A stretch of 64,000 nt of DNA from Streptomyces lincolnensis (GCF_001685355.1 NZ_CP016438.1:7874001-7938000); one strand, 5' to 3'. Positions 27,953 through 36,919 are shown, counted from the first letter of the stretch. A program made the numbers and translations. Notes: generated by a model not told the origin, from the letters alone.

Positions 27953-29269
27953 TCAGACCGGTTCGCCCCGCCACTGGCCGCCCCGCTGGGCCCACCGCAC
28001 CGCCGGGGCGACCGCGAGACCGGCCGTCGCGAACAGGACGCCGAGCACCGCCCAGCCCAGCGCCCCGTGCTGGATCGCCGTCACCGTGACGAGCGCCGGG
28101 CCCGCCATCATCCCCGCGGACATGCCCGCACCGAACACCCCCTGGTAGACCCCGTGGGCGCGGGCGTCGGCGAGCTCGTAGCCGAGGGTCCAGCCGCCGG
28201 CCGCGGACAGCACCTCCGCGAGGACCTGCACGACCGCGCCGACGGTCAGCGCGAGCACCGCCCACACGGGGGAGAGGCCCGCCGACACCGCGTACACCGC
28301 GCACGCCGCCGCGAGCAGCAACCCGGACCAGCCCATCGCCCGTACCGCGGACGGCACCTGGGAGGCACGGCGGGCCACCCGCACCTGGAGCACGGCCACC
28401 AGCACACAGTTCACGATCATCAGCAGGGCCGCCGTCCAGCGCGGCGCCTCGGTCCGCTCCACGATCCACAGCGGCAGACCTACCTCGGCCATCGTGTACT
28501 GCACGACCAGGACGGCGTTCAGCACGGTCACCGAGAGGAACGGCAGATCCCGCACCGCACGCCACGGGCCGCCCTCGACCGGGGCGGCGGCCGACGCCCG
28601 CTCCACGGCGTGCGGGGCCAGCGGCAGCCGTCGTACCAGCAGGGCGGGCGCCAGGAACGACACCGAGTTCACCACGATGACCGTCACATACGCGCCCCGC
28701 GTGTCGAGTTGGAGCGCGATCGCACCGAACACCCCGCCCACGCCCATGCCGACGTTCGTCACCATCCGCAGATACGCGCGCGCCTCCACTCGGGTCGCCG
28801 CGGGCAGCACGTCCGCGTAGATCGCGCCCTGCACTCCGCGGCTCGCCATCTGGAGCCCGGTCGCGCAGACCACCGCGACGAGGAACCCGGCGTAGGAGTG
28901 CACCAGCGTGTACGCGGCGGTCGCGAAGCCGGTGCCCGCCCACAGCACCGCACCCGTCTGCCGGGCGCCCCACCGGTCCGCGGCCCGCCCGGCCGGCACC
29001 CCCGCCGCCACGCCGACCAGCCCCGCGACCGTCATCCCGAGCCCGACCGAGGTCGCGTCCAGACCGACGATGCGGGTGAAGTACAGGGCACCCAGCGGGA
29101 AGTAGAGGCCGTTTCCCAGGGAGTTGAGGACCGTCAGCAGGGTGGCGCGGCGCAGGCCGGGGTCGACGGGAAGGAGGCCGGCGGCGCGGGTGGCCCCCTT
29201 CGACGCGGGTGAGCTCGTGGGGGTCGGGCCGGGTGACGACTCGGGTGACATGGAGGGTGTCGTGGTCAT
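27953..29269 (-). CDS. Major facilitator superfamily exporter
   Basis: A 438-residue MFS protein with twelve predicted helices. It has the A-motif-like AAGVPAGRAADRWGARQTGA between helices 2 and 3 and a second-half counterpart. The N-terminal 40 residues are Ser/Pro-rich and probably disordered. ATG 29269 lies only 55 bp from the divergent ArsR-type regulator, with an inverted repeat between them, so the regulator probably controls this exporter. The substrate is unknown; actinomycete relatives are drug or metabolite exporters. Confidence 0.88.
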   Translation of the reverse strand: MTTTPSMSPESSPGPTPTSSPASKGATRAAGLLPVDPGLRRATLLTVLNSLGNGLYFPLGALYFTRIVGLDATSVGLGMTVAGLVGVAAGVPAGRAADRWGARQTGAVLWAGTGFATAAYTLVHSYAGFLVAVVCATGLQMASRGVQGAIYADVLPAATRVEARAYLRMVTNVGMGVGGVFGAIALQLDTRGAYVTVIVVNSVSFLAPALLVRRLPLAPHAVERASAAAPVEGGPWRAVRDLPFLSVTVLNAVLVVQYTMAEVGLPLWIVERTEAPRWTAALLMIVNCVLVAVLQVRVARRASQVPSAVRAMGWSGLLLAAACAVYAVSAGLSPVWAVLALTVGAVVQVLAEVLSAAGGWTLGYELADARAHGVYQGVFGAGMSAGMMAGPALVTVTAIQHGALGWAVLGVLFATAGLAVAPAVRWAQRGGQWRGEPV

Positions 29270-29302
29270 GCGGACAGCCAATCCGCAGTCCGGCGCCACC
29301 GG

Positions 29303-29327
29303 CATTGATTTAGCCTGGCACTCAATG
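29303..29327. promoter_or_regulatory. Inverted repeat overlapping the ArsR-type gene start
   Basis: CATTGA (29303-29308) and TCAATG (29322-29327) are perfect 6-bp inverted arms separated by 13 nt. The right arm includes the regulator ATG. TAGCCT at 29311-29316, a possible -10, lies inside the dyad. Such placement suits autorepression and control of the divergent MFS gene. Confidence 0.45.
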
Positions 29328-30308
29328 ATCGAGTTCCGCTTCGCCGTCGGTGACCTGGCCACCACCTCCTTCGCGTACTCCCCGCTCCAGGAGGCGGTGT
29401 TCTCCCTGCGCAGCCTGCACGACCCGGCCCGCTACCCGCACCACCGGCCGTGGCTGCGCCGGATCCGCCCCCGCCTCGACACGCTCGACCGCGAACTGCT
29501 CACCGCCCTCGCCGCGCCCTGGCTGTGGGTCCCGGACTTCCTCACCCCGCGCCCGGAGCACGCCCGCCCCGCCTTCACGGACGAACTGGAACGGCTCCGC
29601 CGCACCCCGCCGGAGGTCCTCGTCGCCGACTTCCGCGCCACCTACCGGACCGAGGCGGAGCTGCCGCCCGTCGTCGCGCACGGCCTCACCGATCCGGCCG
29701 CGTTCCTCGCCCGGATCGCGGACGCCGTCGACGCCTACTGGCACACCTGCCTGGCCGCCGACTGGTGGCCGCGCGTGCAGAGCATCCTGGAGGCCGACAT
29801 CGCCCATCGCGGACGGGTGCTGGCCGAGCGGGGCGCCGGCGCGCTGCTGCCCGGCCTCGACGAACGGCTGACCTGGACGGGCAGCGAACTGCGGCTGGCC
29901 ACCCGGGACTTCGTGCGACCGGCGCCGTGGGCGGACGTGAGCATCGACGGGCGGGGCCTGGTCCTGCTGCCGACACTGTTCGCCCGGGGCGCCCAGCCGC
30001 TGATCGACCCCTCACGGCCCCCGGTGCTCATGTATCCCGCCCGCGGCCGCGCCACCCTCTCCGAGACCCCGCCCCCGGTCACCGACGACGCCCTCACTCG
30101 CCTCCTCGGCCGCCCCCGGGCCCGCCTCCTGCTGCTCCTGGCCGAACCCGCCTCGACCACGGAACTGGCCCACCGCCTGGAGGTCACCCCGGGCGCGGTC
30201 AGCCAACACCTCGCGGTGCTCTACGACGCGGGACTGCTCAGCCGCACGCGGAGCGGGCGGGTCGTACGCTACGCACGCACCCGGCTCGGAGACGAGCTCT
30301 GCCGTTAG
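29325..30308 (+). CDS. ArsR-type winged-helix regulator with DUF5937 domain
   Basis: A 327-residue regulator. The first roughly 240 residues (FRFAVGDLATTSFAYSPLQE, HARPAFTDELERLRRTPPEV) match the DUF5937-type effector domain of Streptomyces ArsR relatives. A winged HTH follows (GRPRARLLLLLAEPASTTEL, LEVTPGAVSQHLAVLYDAGL, RSGRVVRYARTRLGDEL). ATG 29325 has no ribosome site. It is divergent from the MFS exporter. The effector is unknown; there are no metal-binding Cys motifs. Confidence 0.87.
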   Translation: MIEFRFAVGDLATTSFAYSPLQEAVFSLRSLHDPARYPHHRPWLRRIRPRLDTLDRELLTALAAPWLWVPDFLTPRPEHARPAFTDELERLRRTPPEVLVADFRATYRTEAELPPVVAHGLTDPAAFLARIADAVDAYWHTCLAADWWPRVQSILEADIAHRGRVLAERGAGALLPGLDERLTWTGSELRLATRDFVRPAPWADVSIDGRGLVLLPTLFARGAQPLIDPSRPPVLMYPARGRATLSETPPPVTDDALTRLLGRPRARLLLLLAEPASTTELAHRLEVTPGAVSQHLAVLYDAGLLSRTRSGRVVRYARTRLGDELCR

Positions 30309-30348
30309 CCCCACGGCAGCCGATATCAGCCGCCCACGGCCGCCGGTA

Positions 30349-31089
30349 TCAGGCCCCCACCGCGGCCAGCATGGGCCTGCACGCTGCCTCGTACCGCCGC
30401 ACCAGCACCCGTGCCACCTCCGGAGCCGGGCCCAGCACGTCCGCGAGGACATCCGCCTGTGCCGCACCCCGCGCGATACGGTCCGGCAGGAAGCCGGGGG
30501 CGAGGACGTACGGTGCGACGGCGACCTTGGCGCAGCCCAGGGCGCGCAGTTCCCGTACCGCGTCCTCGGTGCGGGGAAGGGCGGCGGAGGCGAACGCAGG
30601 CCGCACGGCGCACCAACCGGTGTGCCGCCACTCCCGCGCGATATCAGCGATCACTGCGATCGCCTCCGGGTCGGTGGACCCCGCCGAGGCCAGCACGACC
30701 CCGGTCGAGGACTTGTCGGCGGGCGTCAACCCCGCCTCGTACAACCGCCGTTCGAGGGCGGCGAGCAGCAGCGGCGACGGGCCGAGCACCTCGGCCTGCC
30801 GGATCCGCAACTGCGGCGGCGCGTCCCGCAGGACCGCGGGGATGTCCGCCTTCGCGTGGAACGCGCGGGTCAGGAGCAGCGGGAGCGCCACGACGTCACG
30901 GACGCCCTCGGCCGCCAGGGACTCCAACACCCCTTGCGCCGAAGGGATGTTGAAGTCCAAGAAGCCTGTCTCCACTCGTACGTCGGGGCGCAGGGAGCGC
31001 ACCCGCCGTACGAGGGCGTGCACCGTCGCGGCATGCCGTGGATCACGGCTGCCATGGGCGATGACCAGGAGAACGGGCTTGTCGACCAT
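30349..31089 (-). CDS. Sirohydrochlorin chelatase (SirB/CbiX family)
   Basis: Inserts Fe2+ into sirohydrochlorin to make siroheme for sulfite reductase. The 246 residues form two homologous halves. The N-terminal half has VLLVIAHGSRDPRH and LTRAFHAKADIP, the two metal-binding His. In the C-terminal half the equivalent positions are VVLASAGSTDP and VLAPGFLPDRI, without His, so only one half should hold metal. ATG 31089 lies 5 bp after the permease stop, placing it last in the leftward sulfur operon. This context favours iron over cobalt. Confidence 0.88.
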   Translation of the reverse strand: MVDKPVLLVIAHGSRDPRHAATVHALVRRVRSLRPDVRVETGFLDFNIPSAQGVLESLAAEGVRDVVALPLLLTRAFHAKADIPAVLRDAPPQLRIRQAEVLGPSPLLLAALERRLYEAGLTPADKSSTGVVLASAGSTDPEAIAVIADIAREWRHTGWCAVRPAFASAALPRTEDAVRELRALGCAKVAVAPYVLAPGFLPDRIARGAAQADVLADVLGPAPEVARVLVRRYEAACRPMLAAVGA

Positions 31090-31094
31090 GGGAC

Positions 31095-31979
31095 TCAGTT
31101 CTTCACCAGCAGACCGCGGCTGCGCAGTACCCACCGCTCCAGCGGACTGAAGATCAGCAGGTCGATGGCGATACCGACGAACAGGATGAGCACGATGGCG
31201 AGGAAGACCGTCGCCATGCTGCTGTTGGTGCGGCCCACCTCAAGCAGCTGGCCGAGGCCCACGCCCAGGTCGGGTGCCTTCGCGATGATCTCGGCGGCCA
31301 TCAGCGAACGCCAGGAGAACGCCCACCCCTGCTTGAGCCCCGCCACATAGCCGGGCAGCGCGGCCGGCATCACGATGTGCCGGATGCCCTGGAAACCCGT
31401 GGCTCCCAGCGTCCGCCCCGCGCGCAGGAACAGCGGCGGCACCTGGTCGACGCCGGACACCAGACCGTTGGCGATCGACGGCACCGCGCCGAGCAGGATG
31501 ACCGCGTACATCATCTCGGGCTTCAGCCCCAGCCAGATCACGGCGGCCGGCACCCAGGCGACCGACGGCAGCGACTGGAGGCCGGACAGGATCGGTCCGA
31601 TCGCCGCGCGCACGAATTTCACCCGGGCCACGATCAGACCGAGCGGCGTGCCGATGAGCAGCGCGAGCGCGAAGCCGAACAGACCCCGCGAGACGCTCGT
31701 CCAGATGTAGTCGAGCAGCGTGCCCTTCAGCCACGCGTCCTCGACCTCGGCCCACACCGCGCCGGGGGAGGGCAGCTTCGTCGGGTCGTCGACGATCTTC
31801 AGGGAGATCAGGCCCTGCCAGACCACGAGGACCACGGCGACCGCGATGATCGGCGGCAGGATCTTCTCGCGGAAGGTCTGCCGGAACGGCGGGCGGCCCG
31901 CGACCCGGCTCTCCAGCGCGTCGAGGCCCGCCTCGATGCTGCCGGAGTCCTCTCCCGCCCTTGTCTCAGTGCTGGCCAT
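31095..31979 (-). CDS. ABC transporter permease (SsuC/TauC type)
   Basis: A 294-residue membrane permease of the nitrate/sulfonate/taurine family, with about six helices and the EAA-like loop TLGATGFQGIRHIVMPAALP. ATG 31979 overlaps the end of the ATPase gene by 14 bp, so translation is coupled. With the ATPase and binding protein it forms an importer. The operon context with cys genes suggests sulfonates, sulfate esters or sulfate. Confidence 0.92.
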   Translation of the reverse strand: MASTETRAGEDSGSIEAGLDALESRVAGRPPFRQTFREKILPPIIAVAVVLVVWQGLISLKIVDDPTKLPSPGAVWAEVEDAWLKGTLLDYIWTSVSRGLFGFALALLIGTPLGLIVARVKFVRAAIGPILSGLQSLPSVAWVPAAVIWLGLKPEMMYAVILLGAVPSIANGLVSGVDQVPPLFLRAGRTLGATGFQGIRHIVMPAALPGYVAGLKQGWAFSWRSLMAAEIIAKAPDLGVGLGQLLEVGRTNSSMATVFLAIVLILFVGIAIDLLIFSPLERWVLRSRGLLVKN

Positions 31980-32754
31980 GGCGGCGGATCTCCCCACGCA
32001 GTACTTCGGTGATCTCGACGGACAGTTCGGCCACGGGCGCGTCCTCGATACGGCGCGGCTGCGGGATGTCGACCGTCCACTCGCGCGCGATCCGGCCCGG
32101 CCGGGAGGACAGCAGGATGACGCGCTGCGCGAGCCGCACCGCCTCGCGGACGTTGTGTGTGACGAAGAGGACGGACAGCCCCGTCTCCTCCCACAGCCGG
32201 GTCAGCTCGTCGTGCAGCACGTCACGGGTGATGGCGTCGAGCGCCGCGAAGGGCTCGTCCATCAGCAGCAGCTTGCTCTCCTGCGCGAGCGCGCGCGCCA
32301 GCGCGACCCGCTGGCGCATACCGCCGGACAGCTCGTGCACCCGCTTGCCGTACGCGCCCTTCAGCCGGACGAGTTCGAGCAGGGCGTCGGCCTGGTCGCG
32401 CCGTTCGTTCTTCGGAACTCCCCTGAGCTTGAGGGCGAGTTCGATGTTCTTGCCCGCGGTCAGCCACGGGAAGAGGGCGTGCTCCTGGAACATCAGGGCG
32501 GGGCGGCCGTCCGTCGTGATGGCACCGGCGGTGGGCTTGTCGAGCCCTGCCACCAGGTTCAGCAGTGTGGACTTGCCGCAGCCCGAGGCCCCCAGGAGAG
32601 TGACGAACTCGCCGGGCGCGACATCGATGGTGATGTCGTCCAGCACGAGCTGTTGTCCGGCGGGGCCCGCGAACGACTTCGAGACATGCTCGATCCGGGC
32701 GGCGTGGGTGGCCGCGGCGGTGTCGTCGGCGGCCTTGGCGAAAGTCGTGGCCAT
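31966..32754 (-). CDS. ABC transporter ATP-binding protein (SsuB type)
   Basis: Cytoplasmic ATPase of 262 residues. It shows Walker A GASGCGKST, signature LSGGMRQR, Walker B LLLMDEPF and switch VLFVTHNV. Start ATG 32754 is chosen over 32778 because AGGAGGTG lies 6-8 nt upstream of it. It is coupled with the permease and second in the importer part of the sulfur operon. Confidence 0.95.
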   Translation of the reverse strand: MATTFAKAADDTAAATHAARIEHVSKSFAGPAGQQLVLDDITIDVAPGEFVTLLGASGCGKSTLLNLVAGLDKPTAGAITTDGRPALMFQEHALFPWLTAGKNIELALKLRGVPKNERRDQADALLELVRLKGAYGKRVHELSGGMRQRVALARALAQESKLLLMDEPFAALDAITRDVLHDELTRLWEETGLSVLFVTHNVREAVRLAQRVILLSSRPGRIAREWTVDIPQPRRIEDAPVAELSVEITEVLRGEIRRHGQH

Positions 32755-32790
32755 GGTCGTCACCTCCTGGGAAGTCATCGGGTCTTCGAA

Positions 32791-33894
32791 TCAGCTCGCG
32801 CCGAGACCGGCGTCGTCGACCGTGCTCTCACCCTCGGCCTTGAGGACCTTGTTGAGCAGGGTGAGGTCGTAGATGCCCTTGAGGTCGGGCTTCTTCAGCA
32901 GGCCCGCCTTCACCGCGTGCTCCGCCTCGGTGCTGAGGGTGGAGGCCAGCGGGTCGTTCGTGAACTGGATGGACTTCCAGGCCGGGTCCAGGACCGTGGC
33001 CGGCAGCGCCTTGCCCGAGTCGAACTCCAGCTGAGCGTTGGCCGCGGCCTTCGCCTGGTCAGGGTTGGCGTTGATCCACTTGTTGGCCTCGACCGAGGCC
33101 TTCAGCACCGCCTCGACCGCCTTGGGGTGCTTCTCGAGGAAGTCCTGCCGCACGATGATGTTCGTGATCACGAACTTCTTGTCCGGCCACAGGTCGGCCT
33201 CGTCCAGAAGCACCTTGGCGCCTTCGGCGACCAGCTTGGACGCGGTCGGCTCGGGCACCCAGGCGCCGTCGATGGAGTCGGACTTGTAGGCGTCCGGGAC
33301 GACCGAGTTCTCGGTGCGGACGACCGAGACGTCGCCCTTGCCGCTGTCCGCGTCGACCTTCCAGCCCTGCTCCGCGATCCAGTTGAGGAACGCCACGTCC
33401 TGCGTGTTGCCGAGCTGCGGGGTGGCGATCTTCTTGCCCTTGACGTCCTTCAGGGACTTGATCTTGTCCGGGTTGACCACGAGCTTCACGCCACCCGAGG
33501 CGGAACCGCCGATGATCTTCAGGTTCTTGCCCTGGGACGCGGTGTAGCCGTTGATCGCGGGGGAGGGGCCGATCCATCCGATGTCGATGGAGTCGGAGTT
33601 GATCGCCTCGATCTCGGACGGGCCGGCGTTGAAGGTCGCCGGCTTGACCTCGGTGGCTCCCAGCGCCTTCTGGAAGAAGCCCTTCTGCATGCCGACCAGC
33701 GCGGTCCCGTGTGTCAGGTTTCCGAAGTAGCCGATCCGGACGGAGTCGAGTCCGTCGATCTTCTTCGCCCCGGCGGCGACCTTGGCGGTGTCGTTGTCCT
33801 TCGCCTGGGAGCCGTAACCGCAGGCGGCGAGGGCGAGAAGCGGGAGCGTGGCTATGACCGCGAGGCTGCGGCGAAGAGCGGGATGAGCAGGCAC
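32791..33894 (-). CDS. ABC substrate-binding lipoprotein (aliphatic sulfonate/sulfate-ester type)
   Basis: A 367-residue lipoprotein. The signal peptide ends in lipobox ALAAC. The SsuA-like fold shows VRIGYFGNLTHGTALVGMQK, FNAGPSEIEAINSDSIDIGW and IGPSPAINGYTAS. GTG 33894 is preceded by AGAGGAA; an in-frame GTG at 33927 is an alternative. It captures sulfur compounds outside the membrane for the SsuBC-type transporter. It stands after two short reading frames that follow cysN, so it may have its own regulated expression within the operon. Confidence 0.92.
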   Translation of the reverse strand: MPAHPALRRSLAVIATLPLLALAACGYGSQAKDNDTAKVAAGAKKIDGLDSVRIGYFGNLTHGTALVGMQKGFFQKALGATEVKPATFNAGPSEIEAINSDSIDIGWIGPSPAINGYTASQGKNLKIIGGSASGGVKLVVNPDKIKSLKDVKGKKIATPQLGNTQDVAFLNWIAEQGWKVDADSGKGDVSVVRTENSVVPDAYKSDSIDGAWVPEPTASKLVAEGAKVLLDEADLWPDKKFVITNIIVRQDFLEKHPKAVEAVLKASVEANKWINANPDQAKAAANAQLEFDSGKALPATVLDPAWKSIQFTNDPLASTLSTEAEHAVKAGLLKKPDLKGIYDLTLLNKVLKAEGESTVDDAGLGAS

Positions 33895-33933
33895 GGGAGG
33901 TGTTCCTCTCGGAGGCCCGGCGGTCACGGTCTC

Positions 33934-34023
33934 TCAGGTCGTGGCCGGGAGGTCGGCAGGTCTGCGTCTACGGCGGTGGGGGGTGAGGGCGCGCGAGCGG
34001 TGCGCGTACGTCAGCACGCACAT
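33934..34023 (-). CDS. Candidate leader peptide before sulfur ABC importer
   Basis: A 29-residue frame starting ATG-TGC (Met-Cys), with core RALTPHRRRRRPADLPATT. It recalls, in weaker form, the actinobacterial leader signature (LT-x-RRHVDL) found upstream of the sulfite reductase gene in this operon. It ends 40 bp before the binding-protein GTG, and GGGGTGG lies just upstream of its ATG. Too short for independent proof; the case rests on position, the Cys codon at position 2 and the Arg-rich core. Confidence 0.4.
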   Translation of the reverse strand: MCVLTYAHRSRALTPHRRRRRPADLPATT

Positions 34024-34115
34024 CGCGCCACCCCGCCCTGCCCGCTGCCGAGAGCACCGCTGCCGACGCGGCCGCCCTCCTTCGCGAACGTGGAGTAGTA
34101 GTCGGTGGAGTTCAT
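34011..34115 (-). CDS. Small 34-residue reading frame after cysN
   Basis: It starts with ATG one base after the cysN stop and ends Arg-Cys-Ala-Cys-stop (CGA TGT GCG TGC TGA). The last codons overlap the ATG of the next short frame by ATGTGCGTGCTGA. The sequence MNSTDYYSTFAKEGGRV then a Gly/Ser-rich stretch has no known match. Translation could couple cysN to the downstream leader candidate, with Cys codons sensing Cys-tRNA. It may also be non-coding. Confidence 0.35.
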   Translation of the reverse strand: MNSTDYYSTFAKEGGRVGSGALGSGQGGVARCAC

Positions 34116-34116
34116 G

Positions 34117-35445
34117 TCAGAAGTCCCACCCGTCGTCATCGGACTCGTCCTTGACGGGCTCGGGGGAGGCGAACGACTCGCCGACCATGCCCGCGGTGAG
34201 CGTGGTGCCGTCGTTCGGGTCGATCAGGATGAAGGAACCGGTGCGGCGCGAGTCGGCGTAGGAGTCGACCGGCAGCGGTTCGGCGGTGCGGATCTTCACC
34301 CGGCCGATGTCGTTGGCGACGAGCTGTCCCGGGTGCGGGTGCAGGGACAGGTCGGAGAGGGTGAGACGGGACGGGATGTCCTTGACGAGCGCCTTGACCG
34401 TGCGGGTGCCGTGCTTGAGCAGCACGCGGTGGCCGACGGTCAGCGGCGCGTCGGCGACATGGCACACGGTCGCCTCGATGTCCTGCGTGGTCGGCGGCGC
34501 GTCCTTGCTGGGCACGATCAGGTCGCCGCGCGAGATGTCGATGTCGTCCTCCAGCAGGAGGGTCACCGACTGGGTGGTCCAGGCGACGTCGACCGGCTCG
34601 CCGAGCAGGTCGATACCGGCGATCTTCGTGGAGCGGCCCGAGGGCAGCACGGTGATCTGCTCGCCGACGCGGAATGAACCGGCCGCGATCTGGCCCGCGT
34701 AGCCCCGGTAGTCGGGGTGCTCGGCGGTCTGCGGCCGGATCACGTACTGCACGGGAAGGCGGGCGTGGCAGTGGCTCAGGTCGTGGGCGACCGGGACCGT
34801 CTCCAGGTGCTCCAGGACGGTCGGACCGCCGTACCAGTCCATGGTCGCCGAGGCGTCCACGACGTTGTCGCCGGCCAGCGCCGAGATCGGGATCGCGGTG
34901 ACCTCCGGGACGCCCAGCTCCAGCGCGTACGCCGTGAACTCCTCGGCGATCGCGGCGAACACGGACTCCTGGTAGTCGACCAGGTCCATCTTGTTGACGG
35001 CGAGGACGACGTGCGGAACGCGCAGCAGCGCGGCCAGGGCGGCGTGCCGGCGGGTCTGCTCCACGACGCCGTTGCGGGCGTCGATGAGGATCACCGTCAG
35101 CTCTGCCGTGGAGGCACCCGTGACCATGTTGCGGGTGTACTGCACGTGACCGGGCGTGTCGGCGAGGATGAACCGCCGCTTGGGCGTGGCGAAGTAGCGG
35201 TAGGCCACGTCGATGGTGATGCCCTGCTCCCGCTCGGCCCGCAGCCCGTCCGTCAGCAGCGCGAGGTCCGGGCCTTCGGCACCGCGGCCGGCGGAGGCGC
35301 GCTCGACGGCCTCCAGCTGGTCCGTGAGGATCGACTTGGAGTCGTGCAGCAGCCGCCCGACGAGGGTGGACTTGCCGTCGTCCACCGAACCGGCGGTGGC
35401 GAAACGCAGCAGGGTCGTCTCGGTGAGTTCCGTGGTCGTGGTCAT
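34117..35445 (-). CDS. cysN: Sulfate adenylyltransferase subunit 1 (GTPase)
   Basis: The GTPase subunit of ATP sulfurylase drives formation of adenosine 5'-phosphosulfate with CysD. It has 442 residues. G1 is AGSVDDGKSTLVGRLLHDS, G3 is DTPGHVQYTRN and G4 is NKMDL, with two beta-barrel domains after the G domain as in EF-Tu relatives. There is no C-terminal CysC fusion; CysC is separate here. The ATG is 2 bp after the cysD stop. Confidence 0.97.
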   Translation of the reverse strand: MTTTTELTETTLLRFATAGSVDDGKSTLVGRLLHDSKSILTDQLEAVERASAGRGAEGPDLALLTDGLRAEREQGITIDVAYRYFATPKRRFILADTPGHVQYTRNMVTGASTAELTVILIDARNGVVEQTRRHAALAALLRVPHVVLAVNKMDLVDYQESVFAAIAEEFTAYALELGVPEVTAIPISALAGDNVVDASATMDWYGGPTVLEHLETVPVAHDLSHCHARLPVQYVIRPQTAEHPDYRGYAGQIAAGSFRVGEQITVLPSGRSTKIAGIDLLGEPVDVAWTTQSVTLLLEDDIDISRGDLIVPSKDAPPTTQDIEATVCHVADAPLTVGHRVLLKHGTRTVKALVKDIPSRLTLSDLSLHPHPGQLVANDIGRVKIRTAEPLPVDSYADSRRTGSFILIDPNDGTTLTAGMVGESFASPEPVKDESDDDGWDF

Positions 35446-35447
35446 GG

Positions 35448-36386
35448 CTAGAAGTACCCCTCGCGCTTGCGGTCTTCCATCGCGGCCTCGGACATCTTGT
35501 CGTCGGCGCGGGTGGCGCCCCGCTCGGTCAGCCGGGAGGCGGCGATCTCGGTGATGACCTGCTCCAAGGTCACGGCGTCCGAGTCCACGGCACCCGTGCA
35601 GGACATGTCACCGACGGTCCGGTAGCGCACCAGGCGCTTCTCGACGGTCTCACCGTTCTTGGGCCCGCCCCACTCACCGGCGGTCAGCCACATCCCGCTG
35701 CGCGCGAACACCTCACGCTCGTGCGCGAAGTAGATCTCCGGCAGCTCGATGTGCTCGCGGGCGATGTACTGCCACACGTCCAGCTCGGTCCAGTTGGACA
35801 GCGGGAAGACGCGGACGTGCTCGCCGGGGGCGTGGCGGCCGTTGTAGAGGTTCCACAGCTCCGGGCGCTGGCGGCGCGGGTCCCACTGGGAGAACTCGTC
35901 GCGCAGCGAGAAGACCCGCTCCTTCGCCCGCGCCTTCTCCTCGTCGCGGCGGCCGCCGCCGAAGACGGCGTCGAACTTCTCCGCCTGGATCTTCTCGGTG
36001 AGCGGGAGGGTCTGGAGCGGGTTGCGGGTGCCGTCGGGACGTTCCTTCAGCACACCGCGGTCGATGTAGTCCTGGACGGAGGCGACATGGAGGCGCAGAC
36101 CGTGCCGGTCGACCGTACGGTCGCGGTACTCCAGCACCTCGGGGAAGTTGTGCCCGGTGTCGACGTGCAGCAGCGAGAAGGGGATCGCGGCGGGTGCGAA
36201 CGCCTTCAGCGCCAGGTGCAGCATGACGATGGAGTCCTTGCCGCCGGAGAAGAGGATCACCGGCCGCTCGAACTCACCCGCCACCTCGCGGAAGATGTGC
36301 ACCGCCTCGGACTCCAGCGCGTCCAGGTGGGACAGGGCGTACGGGGAGTCCGTGCCCTCCTGCGCCGTGGCCACGGTCGTCGTCAT
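35448..36386 (-). CDS. cysD: Sulfate adenylyltransferase subunit 2
   Basis: Catalytic N-type ATP pyrophosphatase subunit of ATP sulfurylase, 312 residues. The PP-loop is LFSGGKDS at 46-52, and the downstream motifs VDTGHNFPEVLEYRD, DAVFGGGRRDEEKARAKER and FPLSNWTELDVWQYI are characteristic. It ends MEDRKREGYF as in other CysD proteins. ATG 36386 overlaps the cysC stop (ATGA). It acts with CysN on sulfate plus ATP. Confidence 0.97.
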   Translation of the reverse strand: MTTTVATAQEGTDSPYALSHLDALESEAVHIFREVAGEFERPVILFSGGKDSIVMLHLALKAFAPAAIPFSLLHVDTGHNFPEVLEYRDRTVDRHGLRLHVASVQDYIDRGVLKERPDGTRNPLQTLPLTEKIQAEKFDAVFGGGRRDEEKARAKERVFSLRDEFSQWDPRRQRPELWNLYNGRHAPGEHVRVFPLSNWTELDVWQYIAREHIELPEIYFAHEREVFARSGMWLTAGEWGGPKNGETVEKRLVRYRTVGDMSCTGAVDSDAVTLEQVITEIAASRLTERGATRADDKMSEAAMEDRKREGYF

Positions 36387-36919
36387 GCCAGTCCCCTTTC
36401 GCTGAGCAGGGCGTACACCGACGCCGCGGACTCCTGCACGCTCTGGTTCTGCGACTCGATGCGCAGGTCGGGCGACTCGGGCTCCTCGTACGGGTCGTCC
36501 ACACCGGTCAGCCCGGACAGCTCGCCCGCGGCCTGCTTGGCGTAGAGCCCCTTCACATCGCGTACGGAGCACACCTCGACCGGAGTCGCCACGTGCACCT
36601 CCAGATAGGCGGTCCCGCCCTCCTGGTGACGCTTGCGGACGGCCTCGCGGCTGTCGGCGTAGGGCGCGATCACCGGGACGAGCACCTTGACGCCGTTGCG
36701 GGCGAGGAGCTCGGAGACGAATCCGATGCGCTGCACGTTGGTGTGCCGGTCCTCGCGGCTGAAGCCGAGGCCCGCCGAGATGAACTCGCGGATCTCGTCG
36801 CCGTCGAGCACCTCGACGAGATGGCCCTCCTCGCGCAGCCGGCCGGCCAGCTCGTACGCGATGGTGGTCTTGCCGGCACTCGGCAGACCCGTGAGCCAGA
36901 CGGTGGCTCCGGTCGTCAC
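36383..36919 (-). CDS. cysC: Adenylylsulfate kinase
   Basis: Phosphorylates adenosine 5'-phosphosulfate (APS) to PAPS. The P-loop is GLPSAGKTT at 11-19, with DGDEIREFISAGLGFSREDR and the NVQRIGFVS segment following. GTG 36919 is preferred because AAGGAG lies six bases upstream and the product, 178 residues, begins at the family N-terminus. An in-frame ATG at 36961 that overlaps the cysH stop would add 14 residues. Since CysH here looks like an APS reductase, CysC may serve PAPS-dependent sulfotransferases rather than reduction. Confidence 0.93.
   Translation of the reverse strand: MTTGATVWLTGLPSAGKTTIAYELAGRLREEGHLVEVLDGDEIREFISAGLGFSREDRHTNVQRIGFVSELLARNGVKVLVPVIAPYADSREAVRKRHQEGGTAYLEVHVATPVEVCSVRDVKGLYAKQAAGELSGLTGVDDPYEEPESPDLRIESQNQSVQESAASVYALLSERGLA

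Noticed and set aside
33941..34261. Rightward frame opposite the cysN end and ABC upstream region
   Set aside because: Opposite strand to a well-supported operon and no protein-like features; the leftward short frames fit the context better.
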